Part shown: positions 19,716 to 29,156 of the stretch, piece after piece
Layout of the letters: each line of letters begins with the position of its first letter
Numbering within the stretch: the first letter of the stretch is position 1
Origin: Podochytrium sp. JEL0797
Lineage: Eukaryota > Chytridiomycota > Chytridiomycetes > Chytridiales > Chytriomycetaceae
Direction of reading: 5' to 3'
Length of the DNA stretch: 33,457 nucleotides
NCBI GenBank assembly: GCA_027596195.1
Contig: JADGJG010000181.1
Coordinates: 1 to 33,457 of the forward strand
Made by a program: the position numbers and the translations under genes
Notes under the pieces: generated by a model
Told to the model about the DNA's origin: nothing
Seen by the model: only the letters and a program-made list of their open reading frames with translations
Database searches by the model: none

Positions 19716-20524
19716 TCAGTCAACAAGGAACGAAATCGATCCCTTGTTATCTTCCGGAGGTGAAATGGCCGCACTCTTTTCCTGCTTGATGGGTGTAATC
19801 GCCGCCACCGTGTTACGCCTTTGCTCGGCGGATCTCGTATGAGACGCTGGTGAGGACGGCGATGGTAGCGACAGCTTTCGTTGCGAGATGCGGTACGGCA
19901 TGCGCAGGTTTGCCAACACGGGTTGCGATTTGACCAAGTACGGAGGAGGGGTTGATGCCAAAGGTGGTGGCAGTGGTGGTGGTGGAAGCGAGGAATCTTG
20001 ATACTGCGTGCTCGTGTGGCGTGCAAAGATTTCGTGCTCGAAGTCCGGGGAGGCTTGTTGTGCAATGAAGGCAAGCCCGTTCAAGGGGTCCTTAATTTTG
20101 TGGAAGGCTGCGGATAGTTGGTTGGATACTTGGTTCTCGACGAATTCTGCGGCAAGGTTCAGTTTGCGTCTGTGCGCGAGAATGTGTTGCCTGATAATAC
20201 AAAAAAAAAGCATGAATGAAAATGAGTTGGGATTGGTCACATGATTCTATGGATGCGTGAGGTGTGTCTGTGTGGGGGTGGAGCAACTTACTTGGCACAG
20301 TCTGTCCGGCTGAATTTGCGGGCACATCCCGGCACAGTACACGCATGGCTTTTCAAACCCAAGTGCTCTTTGTTGTGACGATGCAGGTGGCCCTTGGTCG
20401 AGTAATGTTTGCCGCATCCTTCGGCACGGCAGTAGAATCTCGTCTTGGGTGTGCCTTCTGTCTCTGCGCTCGACTCTCTCGAACTCATTTCTTGCGGCTG
20501 CTGCAGGTGGCGGTGCAATTGCAT
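19716..20524 (-). CDS. C2H2 zinc-finger protein 4 (one intron lost)
   Basis: Exons 20292-20524 and 19716-20190 (708 nt, 235 residues). Finger 1 is FYCRAEGCGKHYSTKGHLHR and continues HNKEH with no intron; the paralogues have a phase-2 intron at the equivalent S-G. Finger 2 is CTVPGCARKFSRTDCAK, split by the conserved phase-2 intron, then QHILAHRRK. A longer helical segment (about residues 85-130) precedes a poly-Pro run and Ser-rich region. It ends NKGSISFLVD at the stop. The start at 20524 (MQLHRHLQQPQ) is the first true ATG. Confidence 0.85.
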
Positions 20525-20898
20525 CTTAAGGGTCAATGAGGGTCACAGGATCTTTTTTTGTAATGTATGCATCTCGCTCGGGGGGCATCCAAAAGTAGAA
20601 GTATTTCATCGTGAAAATTTCATTGTGATTGGGTTTCGGCCGAATTTGTGGGTTCTCCTGATTACGGATTGAACCCATCTTAAGCTTAAACGATGTTTGT
20701 CTCAACCAATTCAATACAGTTAAGTTTGTAACCTGTTTCATCGTTTTCAAGGCCTTGTGACGTGTCTGCGAGATCAGGGTGGCGCGGCGAAAATTTCCAC
20801 AAAAGCCCCAATGAACCATTTTATGCTGTCTCCTCCGAAAAGGGTCATTCTCTTATTCTTTTACAGCTCTTGTTTAATATGACAAAATACCACACAAT
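20525..20898. other. intergenic, nothing recognised
   Basis: Lies between the RGS-repeat gene's stop and the start of C2H2 gene 4, both on the minus strand, so it should contain the promoter of gene 4. No coding frame with a domain and no distinct motif was seen. Confidence 0.45.
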
Positions 20899-23800
20899 CT
20901 AAATCAACAACGCCTTCTCCGCAGACTTGGCTGCCTTTGCCACACTCCCCGTGCGCAAACGCGATGGCCCAAACGCAGACGGAGGACTCCTCACGCGAGG
21001 CGATGCAGGAACCAATGAACCACCCACAGACCCCCCCGGCGAATCAAAACTGCCAAACGAATCATCTCGCGGTCGACGCGTCGCAAACACGTTCAACGGT
21101 GGTGCAGCCACACCGTGAGATTTCAAAATACTCGTGAGACCTTGAGGCGGGGAAGATGCGTGCACTGGTTCGTGTTTGACGACTCCGTAGGGTTGTAAGA
21201 CTAATCCGCCCTTGCTCGAATTCTTGCTCGCCACGAACGCGGCAAACTCGAATTGGTACAAATGCGCAACGACTTGGTCCAAACACGCGTCGAATACGTC
21301 CGTCATGAATGGGATCAAGTAGTCGTGTTCGATTTCGCTTTGGACTTTTTGACGCAGAGGCGGGGGGATCGTCGTTTCCACTGTGGCGGTGGCTTCGCTG
21401 ATGTACGTGTTGAAAATATCGATGCATTGCGTCTTGAGGTTCGAGTGGACAGAGTGGATGGGGATTCGGGGGAGGAGGGTGCGTGTATGGAGGTCACCGC
21501 CGCTGCCAAAGGCGTTCGTTTCGAGGATGTGTTGGATAAAGCGGCTGAGGGGTTGGGTGAGGCCATTGGCGCGGGCGAAGTTGTAGTTCAAGGTATCTTC
21601 GGGGGATAGGCTTGGCGTCGCAGCTGCGAGTTGGTCTTCAAAGGTGCAGACGGCTTGGTAGAGGCGGAGGTTTCCGTTGGATTGACTTTGGCATTCTTCA
21701 GGTCTCGATTGCAATGGGAGGTTGTTCTGCGTTATGATTTCATGTGGTTAGACCCTTGAAAACAGGAATCAAGCAGAATGACAGCAAACCTGCGCAAACT
21801 GCTTGAACTCTTTAAACAGTGCACCCTCCACTCTCATCACGTTCAAGAACGAACTGTACGTGTACGACACATCCAAAGTCTGCGGAAGACCGACCATTTC
21901 CTTCCTCTCGGCGGGGGAATAAAGCATCGTGGACGAAATCGGCGGCGTGACCTCCGACATTGGAATCGCAACACGCTCCTTCTCCACCGGACTCGCCGGA
22001 ATAGACGAAAAGCTCCCCGGCTTCTTGCCCTTCCTTCCTCCCCCAAACAGCCCAGCAAAAAATCCACCGGCACTCGTAGCACTCACGCTGCTGTCCTTCC
22101 TGAACCCTGACTTCGCCTTTCCGCTTATGCTCCCACCAATGAGTTCCGCAGTTCCTGCACCAACAAATTCACCTGATTCCTTCGAATCACTCATACTCCC
22201 CCCACACGCTTTCACGTACTTGCAAAACGCGTGTTCGTATACCAAACCCACCACATCATCGGCACAAGCGTCCAACAAATCCGTCTTTAACTCCTTCAAA
22301 AACGTTTGTTGCAGCAAATTCTGCACCTGGATCCTTCGCCCCGGTGCAAACTCAATCTCCATCTCCGAGTTTTTGCCGATAAACGTGCCGTAAATGTCGA
22401 TCGCTTCCGCTTGGAGGCTGTCTGGGAGAGCGTGGATGGGAATTCGAGGGAGTTGTGGGAGTTTTGCGAGGTATGCGTAGGAGGGTGAGTTGGACGGGGT
22501 GGATTGGATGAAGCGGCTGAGGTGTTGAGTGATTTTGAATTCGTTGCGGGCACGGGCATAGGATTTGGGAAGGTGCATTGAGGAGGACGCGGGGACGCGG
22601 ATTTGGGAGGCGATTTGGTCATCCAAGCGGGTGATTTGGTCGAGGAAAAGAAGATGGTGTTTGAAACCAGTTTTCTGTTTGAATTGGCATTTGTGAGTAA
22701 TATGACAGAAACAAAAATGACTTGGCAAATTTTACCTGCGCAAACTTTGAGAAATCGCGATAAGCAACCGAAGTCGTGTCCATGACGCGAACAAAACAAG
22801 CACGAGTGTATTCGATTTTCACGGGTTGCGCGTCCTTGCGTTCAATAAACCCAGACATGTCAAGCAACGAGTTGATTTTCACCGAGCGTTCGGAATGCGT
22901 CGCGATCGAATACAAAAAGACAGGAGCGGGTGCAACGTCCGCACTTTCGCGCCTTCCAGACGAGTTGCCAGAATTTTGGCGATCACTGGTGTACGGCCCC
23001 GAGAACGAGCTGGCCCCCACCTCTTCTTCATCCAAACGCGGAGTCGAGACGCGTTGGCCGAGGTGCGAAAACTCGTCTTCTCTCATGGCCGCGTCGAGAA
23101 AAAGAGATCCGTTGTTTCCTCGACGGTTGAGACTCGAGGTGAAGCTGCCTGCGCCGCCGCGGCTCGTTTCGGATATGGGAGACGCTTGGTTGAGCTGAAC
23201 TTGTTGATAGTCTGTCACGGCACCGACATATCGCCGGAATACTTGCTCGTAGAGAAACAAGAGCACAGAGTCAACGCATGCGTCCAGAATGTCGGTGCTC
23301 AACTGTTGTGAAACGGGATTCGGGCCAGCGAATTTGGAAAAGACGGAGTTCTTCAGTTCAAGCGGGATCGCAATCAGGGCCTTGGCCCCAGCAGCCGGAG
23401 CAGAAAGGATAAAGCTGTTGATGACAGTTTCGAAACTGTATTTGAGTTCGGCGGGGATTGGGCCCACAGGAATTCGAGGCACTTTCGAAATGGGGTCTCG
23501 TGACGAAAAGAGGGCGGGTTCTCCATCAATTTGGTCGTTCACGAGGAATCGGATCATGCTTTGTGTGAGACCCGCGTTCCGCGCAGAGGAATACGCCCGG
23601 CTTTCGTCGAGGCTCGAGGCTGCGGTTTGGGCCGCCAGCGAGTCTTCGAGGAAGCTCGCTTCCTTATAAAAGATCAGGTTTCGAATGGTCTGGTCGGCCT
23701 GCGAAACAAGAACAGTCAGGATCAAAACAATGTCAGATGACCCGCCCCCAATTTAATCAATCCACGCACTGCTGCAAACTGCCAAAAGTTCATGAACTGC

Positions 23801-24036
23801 TTCGAGTCCAAGCGCATGGTCCGCGCAAACGACAGGCGATCGTACTGCAGAATGGGTGGTGTTCCGCTGTTGCCGATTGATACCAACGAGTTATCTCTGA
23901 TCAGAAAGTGGTCGATCGTTTCCTTGGTTGGCAGCGAAGAGACGAAGAGCGCTGGCATATCTTTCGGTTTCTGCTCCCGGAAAGACGTGGTGCGTGGCCG
24001 TGCATCTTTTGGGGACGAAGGCGAGGGAAACTTCAT
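20899..24036 (-). CDS. protein with three tandem RGS-like domains
   Basis: Exons 23770-24036, 22736-23698, 21790-22674 and 20899-21726 encode about 980 residues. RGS domains bind activated G-alpha and speed GTP hydrolysis. The same pattern occurs three times: a short helix of the form F-x-x-x-M-x-x-x-x-x-x-F-x-x-F-x-x-F-A-Q, an intron exactly after it, then ~160 residues containing L-P-R-I-P-(I/V), a helix like IFNTYISEA, D-(I/V/L)-(L/F)-D-A-C-x-D-x-V and a final Y-x-x-x-F-x-x-(Y/F)-V. Approximate spans are residues 65-250, 385-575 and 680-855, separated by Ser-rich linkers. All three introns are phase 0 and 61-71 nt. Key G-alpha contacts cannot be confirmed by eye, so some repeats may be non-binding. 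No TM or signal peptide. It follows the SCAR-like gene by about 100 bp on the same strand. Confidence 0.7.
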
Positions 24037-24135
24037 GTGGTCGAAGTGGTGATCGGAAAATTGGGATTTTTTGATTGTTATTACTCAAGCCGAGTCCCTG
24101 AACGGGTGTCTTTCTGGCCTTGTTTCAACCCATTC

Positions 24136-24978
24136 TCACTCCCATTTCCCGGATTCGCTGCCTGACTCACTGCCTCCTTCACTTTCACTCATTGCCATAG
24201 CCGCCCGTCGCTGCTTCAAACTTTGCTCCATTTTGGATATTCGATGTCCCTCTTTGCCACGCTTCTCTTCGTTCCGATTCACGGCTTTTAGAATGCATGA
24301 GCTTCGAATGTTTCGAATTTCCGAAAGCAGATTGGCCATCGGTTGTTGGTCGCGAAAACTCGGGTTCGTCAAGTTCTCGTGAACGTTGGAAGGAGATGGC
24401 GAGTGCGGATAAAGAGACCTTTTGATTTTGGGCGTCGTTGGCATTGGTGGTGGGGGCGGTGGATGTGGAACTCCACTATCGTTTTTCGAAATATCGCTAA
24501 GTCCGCAATCCTCCTTTTCTTCTGTGATTGCTTCGATAGATTCAAATGCGTTTTGAGTCTCTTGCGGTCGCTTTGATTCGAGGTCAATGCGCACAATTGC
24601 CTTGATGGGGATCTGAAATTTAATCTCAGTTGCGATGATCAAACAGAACGCGACCGAACGAACATCCTTTGAAGTTACATGGCACGCTTTCTTTACGTTT
24701 GATCCTTCATAATCAGGAGCAATATCAGGCTTCCATTCTTGTGAGAAACCCCCCGGACACGAAAGCAGCTGTCGTAGAGATTGTCAGATACAGGCTGTGG
24801 GTGGGCTGTGGGGTGCGCCCGGACGCGTCCATACCTCGCTGTATTTTCGCCCGTCCAATCTGAATGGATTCAGCAGATTCAGATCAGGAATAGGCGTGCA
24901 TTTTGCAAGAAGATCTCGAATCTCTTGCGGTTCATTCTCCTTCGTGAACAGATTATATCTCCGTTGCCGCAAGGTCAT
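24136..24978 (-). pseudogene. SCAR: SCAR/WAVE actin-nucleation regulator, 5' part missing
   Basis: SCAR/WAVE activates the Arp2/3 complex to build branched actin behind crawling protrusions. Visible exons: 24835-24978, 24697-24768 and 24136-24612. Exon A matches the end of the SCAR homology domain, LAKCTPIPDLNLLNPFRLDG. Exon C has a poly-Pro run (PHPPPPPPMP), a WH2 motif (ANLLSEIRNIRSSCILKAV), a basic connector (SKMEQSLKQRRAAMAM) and an acidic tail ending SESGKWE with the Arp2/3-binding tryptophan. This is the V-C-A order of WAVE proteins. About 125 residues of N-terminal domain expected before exon A are not found in the 500 bp up to C2H2 gene 5, so the gene looks truncated; an acceptor just before exon A hints at lost upstream exons. 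Family call is confident, completeness is not. Confidence 0.7.
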
Positions 24979-25485
24979 TCTGCTGAATTCGAAAGATATT
25001 GACTATCGGATTTGTCTGCGTGGTGTGTCTATCGATGGCCAGTGGGCACGCCGCACGCAAAGTGGTGAGTGGCGTTTCGAGATCAAAATTCCAACGAATT
25101 TTTCCAAATCCTTCTTGTCATCGCAAGTGCATCGCAAAAGCAACAAGGGCACGAATAGGCCAGTTTCTGGTAATTGTAATCACGTGATGGAGAGCGCGGA
25201 AAAAATCTGGGCTTGCTCTGCCGTTGACTTTTTTCAAGGCCACCCTCCCAATGGTTGTCGTTTCCTGCGGGTCTTGCGATATGCACAGGTGATACCCAAG
25301 TTTGTACTTCCTTCTCTTTCGCCGCAGTAGCCCTGGAAAAGTCAGGGGTCAGGGGCCCCCGTGCGCTCATCATCTCCAAAACGGCGGGAATTGCCCTGCC
25401 TCCAAAAAAAAATTCCATTGGTCGCTCACGCACGCTCCCCAGCGCGAAAACCCCCCACAAAAAAATTGTGATACACCCTTTCCAC
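24979..25485. other. intergenic between truncated SCAR-like gene and C2H2 gene 5
   Basis: Searched in all frames for the missing N-terminal SCAR exons and found none. A C-rich, A-run stretch (about 25400-25470) lies directly before the C2H2 gene 5 start and may hold its promoter. Confidence 0.5.
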
Positions 25486-26192
25486 ATGCACGGATCCATG
25501 TCCCCGACATCGAGCACTGACGCTCCCGCAATTGAGATGGTGCGCAAACGCTACCCATGCAAGAGCTGCGACAAGGACTTCAGCACGTCGTGAGTGTACT
25601 TGTAGGCGCGAATTGCTTGGTTGACTGACCCTTGTCATTTAGGGGGCAACTCTCCCGACACAACCGCATTCACAAGGGTGTTAAGCGATTCCAGTGCGAT
25701 GTTCCTGGATGCGAAAGAACCTTCTTTCGCGCCGACAACAGAGAGTGAGTAGAAAGTCAATGTGAAATTGGATTCTGACCCTTGTCAATTTTTAGACAAC
25801 ACTCGCGGTCCCACAAACGGCGCCTTGAAAAACAGCATGAGAGAGCTGCTGACGTCATGTTCGGAGTTGGCCGTTTGCAGCAAAACAGCACTGAGCCCCC
25901 CACGAGTGAGAGAAGTTGGGAACCCTTGCATTTCGCGGCAACTTCAACCCCTTGCTACGCACCCGTCAGTCAGTGGCCTGTGTTTGAGCAACCCCAAGAA
26001 TATTTCCATCATCAATACGCTCCGTGTACCGTGATTCCAACGCAACCGGCATTGAATTTCGTGTATCGACCGTACCTCGCGTTTCAAGGCTTTCAAGGTC
26101 GGCAGGAGAAAGATTTAGCAGCTCCCAGAGAAGAGCCAAGGTGGACTGCACCCGAGCGAGAGAAAACTTCAATCTCGTTCTTGTGTGACTAA
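25486..26192 (+). CDS. C2H2 zinc-finger protein 5
   Basis: Exons 25486-25589, 25643-25744 and 25796-26192 (603 nt, 200 residues), the only cluster member on the plus strand and separated from the others by 5 kb. Finger 1 is YPCKSCDKDFSTS, split at the serine codon (phase 2), then GQLSRHNRIH. Finger 2 is CDVPGCERTFFRADNRE, split at the conserved place (phase 2), then QHSRSHKRR. A long polar, aromatic-rich tail follows and it ends EKTSISFLCD at the stop. Both introns finish with nearly the same sequence (ctgacccttgtca, T-run, tag). A second in-frame ATG at 25498 is possible. Confidence 0.85.
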
Positions 26193-26505
26193 TTGTAATA
26201 AATGATCATTATTTTGGATTAAACCAGAGCTTCTAGTGCTTCATTCTGAAGATTGTTGAATTTGCCGACTGCAATTTCGCTGAATTCCGCGACATTGGGA
26301 CACGCTGAGTCCCGGGCACCGAACTTCTATGGAATCGCGTATTACGGCCCCCAATACTTATTCTGCCGCGTTTTTGAGAACGGCGGATAAAAAGGAAGGT
26401 TATTGCATGTGCGAGTTCAAGTGGAGTAACTGGAATGACCGTGTTTCGCTTATCACCGAAATATCATTTTTGTTTTGATTTCTCGTTGAAAACTCTCGAA
26501 CGAAC
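26193..26505. other. intergenic, nothing recognised
   Basis: Contains the 3' UTR of C2H2 gene 5 (aataaatgatca-like A/T stretch near 26195-26220) and the upstream side of the broken BTB gene. No coding frame supported. Confidence 0.4.
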
Positions 26506-26990
26506 ATGACGCAATATCAATCGCTTCCCCTCTCCCTCGTTAACGAGACCTCCCTGATTGCCTCCAACAACGCCATCCGCCTGGATCCCACCTTCTCCGA
26601 TGTTCTCCTCCTTGTTGGACCCTCCAAAACTCCCGTCTTTGCCCACGCAAACATCCTTTCCCAGAACTGCGAGTATTACTCTAGCGCCCTCGCGCAGAGA
26701 TGGACGGATGATCTAGTGGTGATTTTAAAGGGGAATCCGTAACGAGCCCAAGAGAGCCAAAACCCTCCGAGCTGTGCTGTCTCATCCCGATGTATCATCT
26801 ACACGGGTACCGAAAATTCCTCTCCACCCACACCGCCCTCGGATTCCACAACCTCTGCGACTCCCTCGACAACCAGGCATCTAAAGATGCGGCTCTTTTG
26901 AAGACTGCATCGAACTTGCCGGAAGCGGTGGAATATGGACGCGGTGTGCTGAGGAAATGATCTCCGAACACGTGGGCTTGTTGATTCGAT
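26506..26990 (+). pseudogene. BTB/POZ domain gene, broken
   Basis: BTB domains dimerise and often recruit cullin-3. The frame from ATG 26506 gives DPTFSDVLLLVGPSKTPVFA, then HANILSQNCEYYSSALAQRW, the first half of a BTB fold, and stops at 26742. Further matches follow in other frames: LRAVLSHPDVSS (near 26770) and IIYTGTENSS (near 26790), then an unassignable tail. The LSHPDV and IYTGT motifs belong to the same domain but are separated by a deletion and a frame change, so the gene is not functional. A second BTB fragment lies beyond the seven-TM gene. Confidence 0.7.
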
Positions 26991-27275
26991 TCCAAGGGTT
27001 CCCGTTCCTATATTATGAACAAATTTGCGAAGGGTAGTGGGACAGTCCACAAAAAATGATCTTTCAATCTTCGACAAATGCATCAACCAAAGTCCGAGAA
27101 CCTCCCCTCCAGATATAGGATAAAACCTAAAACAAATAGTTTTAAGTCTGGATAAAAGATTTTAATTTTAATTTATTATTCAAATGCATCCGCAGGAGGG
27201 GTGTTGGTGAGTTTCTTTCCCTCCCTCATGAAATGCAATTGCAACTGCCACAACAACAGAGCATCTTTTAATTTA

Positions 27276-28148
27276 CTAGTAACCTGTTTGCCGTGCGGGA
27301 GAGATAATGCCACCCCCTCCACTCGCAACTTCACACCTCGTCAGAGCTGCCCTCATTCCTACCAAACACACACCCACCCCCAACAAAAACACATCTATCA
27401 ATGACCAGGCGACAATATTGGCTCGCATGACCACCAAATTCTGAAGCTGAGGATCAAAAAATCTTGTTAGCACGGCCAGACAACCAACAGCAGCTGCACA
27501 CATGGCAAGCAATGTGCTTATCAGGCCATATGTCGCAATGACCTTGAGTCTGGGGTCCACCAAACATGTTTCACCGCTGTCACGCAAGGAACGGGTAATT
27601 TCACGAATATGCAGGTAAAAGGACAGGGCATAAAACAAATCCAAGCAGTATGTGGTGCATCCCATCACGAGAAATGAGAGAAGGAACATGTGGTCGAGCG
27701 GGTTTAGACGAACAAGGAGAACAATGACAGGGAGCACGCTCAACACGAAACGCGCATACAAAATGTACAGAAATACTGCAAAGAGTCCTGGCGATGAGTG
27801 TCGACGGAAAATAGATTCTGACCGGATCCAGGATAACCACAAGTAGCACATTTCCATAGCCACGAAACACACCACGATAATAATCGCGCAAAAAATGGAC
27901 GAGTAATTGGTAGCATTGTAAAGATACAATGCAAGGCTGAAGATTGGTCTGATCGCGCACATTGTGAGTAAGAGAAGATTTGCTGGCGCCAAGAATGGGG
28001 ACACGCCTTTGTCCGAGTTGCGGAGCTTGCCGACGTGATTGACAAACCAGGCAAGAATGAAAACGGACATGATACCCGAAATGAGTGGAATATGATCGCA
28101 GACTTGCTTCAGGATCTGATCTGATGCAGACAAGTGACTCGGGTCCAT
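27276..28148 (-). CDS. seven-transmembrane protein, possible G-protein-coupled receptor
   Basis: A 290-residue intronless frame from ATG 28148 (MDPSHLSASDQ). Seven hydrophobic segments can be counted, e.g. IPLISGIMSVFILAWFV (1), FLAPANLLLLTMCAIRPIF (2), IFCAIIIVVCFVAMEMC (3), the following FAVFLYILYARF, FLLSFLVMGC, LISTLLAMCAAAVGCLAV and IVAWSLIDVFLLGVGVC. The N-terminus is short and the tail is small and Gly/Ser-rich. I do not recognise a named GPCR family; the resemblance is topological. The presence of the RGS-repeat gene 3.2 kb away is suggestive only. It lies between two broken BTB fragments. Confidence 0.6.
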   Translation of the reverse strand: MDPSHLSASDQILKQVCDHIPLISGIMSVFILAWFVNHVGKLRNSDKGVSPFLAPANLLLLTMCAIRPIFSLALYLYNATNYSSIFCAIIIVVCFVAMEMCYLWLSWIRSESIFRRHSSPGLFAVFLYILYARFVLSVLPVIVLLVRLNPLDHMFLLSFLVMGCTTYCLDLFYALSFYLHIREITRSLRDSGETCLVDPRLKVIATYGLISTLLAMCAAAVGCLAVLTRFFDPQLQNLVVMRANIVAWSLIDVFLLGVGVCLVGMRAALTRCEVASGGGGIISPARQTGY

Positions 28149-28720
28149 TGTATGGTGAGTGAACAATAGCGCTTTTTCTCTTCACACAATTTCGAATACA
28201 ATTCTGATCGCAGCGGATGGTCAATGCAGTTGCCAACCCCGTTTAAAAATATAAGCTTATTGGAAGATTGCATTTATGAAAAATTATGAATATAATACGT
28301 GCTCATGGTCAAAAGGCGACTCCCGCGGTTGTCCCAGATGGTCAAGGTTTGTCTGACTTCAGCACTGTCAAACTTCCGCTTCGGACACCTGTCCTTGGAA
28401 GCGCCTCTGATTGAGCAGCGAGCGAGCCATTCGATTCAGTTGAGTTGTCAGCTCAGCGATGGTGCGTTTCTTGTCGCTGACTCGAGGCATCGTGTGGCGA
28501 AGAATTTTTTTCATTAACAAGTGAGGGGGGGGGGGGTCTCCGTTCTTTTACGTTTTCTCGAGAGATCTCCATCCTTCCTGAAAAATATCCAGCAAGAAGG
28601 GAGGCCCACTATTAAACACAAAACGTGCTCCTGGTCAACTAAACTCGGCCCCCTCTTCGCTTCCAAACAGGATCCGCCCGTTTTGTCCTGCGCCCTTACT
28701 CCAATTTTCGTGTTCGCACA
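28149..28720. other. intergenic, nothing recognised
   Basis: Upstream of the seven-TM gene and before the second BTB fragment. It includes a G-run (about 28526-28537). No supported coding frame, although the start of the decayed second BTB copy may lie here. Confidence 0.4.
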
Positions 28721-28729
28721 GCTGTATCA

Positions 28730-28957
28730 GGCCCTTTCTCCACACTCAGCATCAACCTTAGTTCCATGCGCCACCATGATCACATTCCCAGCTTTACAAA
28801 ACTCTCAACGTGGTTCTCGAGTTCATCTACACAGGCACTGCAAAGATTGAAGAGTCGATGCTTTCAAAGCTTGCCCTATTTGCGGATCAACTGCTGCTTC
28901 CCTCTGTCAAGAACCAGTGCCTCAAACACTTCTCTGCCAAGATCCTCTGTCCTGTGT
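28730..28957 (+). pseudogene. second BTB/POZ fragment
   Basis: One frame reads TLNVVLEFIYTGTAKIEESM, then LSKLALFADQLLLPSVKNQC and LKHFSAKI, the C-terminal half of a BTB domain. Upstream, in-frame stops and frame changes destroy the first half. It has the same orientation as the fragment at 26506 and the two flank the seven-TM gene, but the surviving parts differ, so I cannot say they were one gene. Confidence 0.7.
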
Positions 28958-29156
28958 GACACTCTTGACTGAATTGCGTCGTTCCGCCACTAGGACCTTT
29001 TTAGCCTGCGGGATATAAATTATGTTTTTCAAATCACCATCATTTTAACATATCCGGAAACTCCCGTTGCTCGAGCTTCCATTTGTCAAAGTGCTGAGAG
29101 ACAGCATCAGTTGCGTACACTGGCTAGGTCACCATGTCAGTTAAACGCATCATTTC

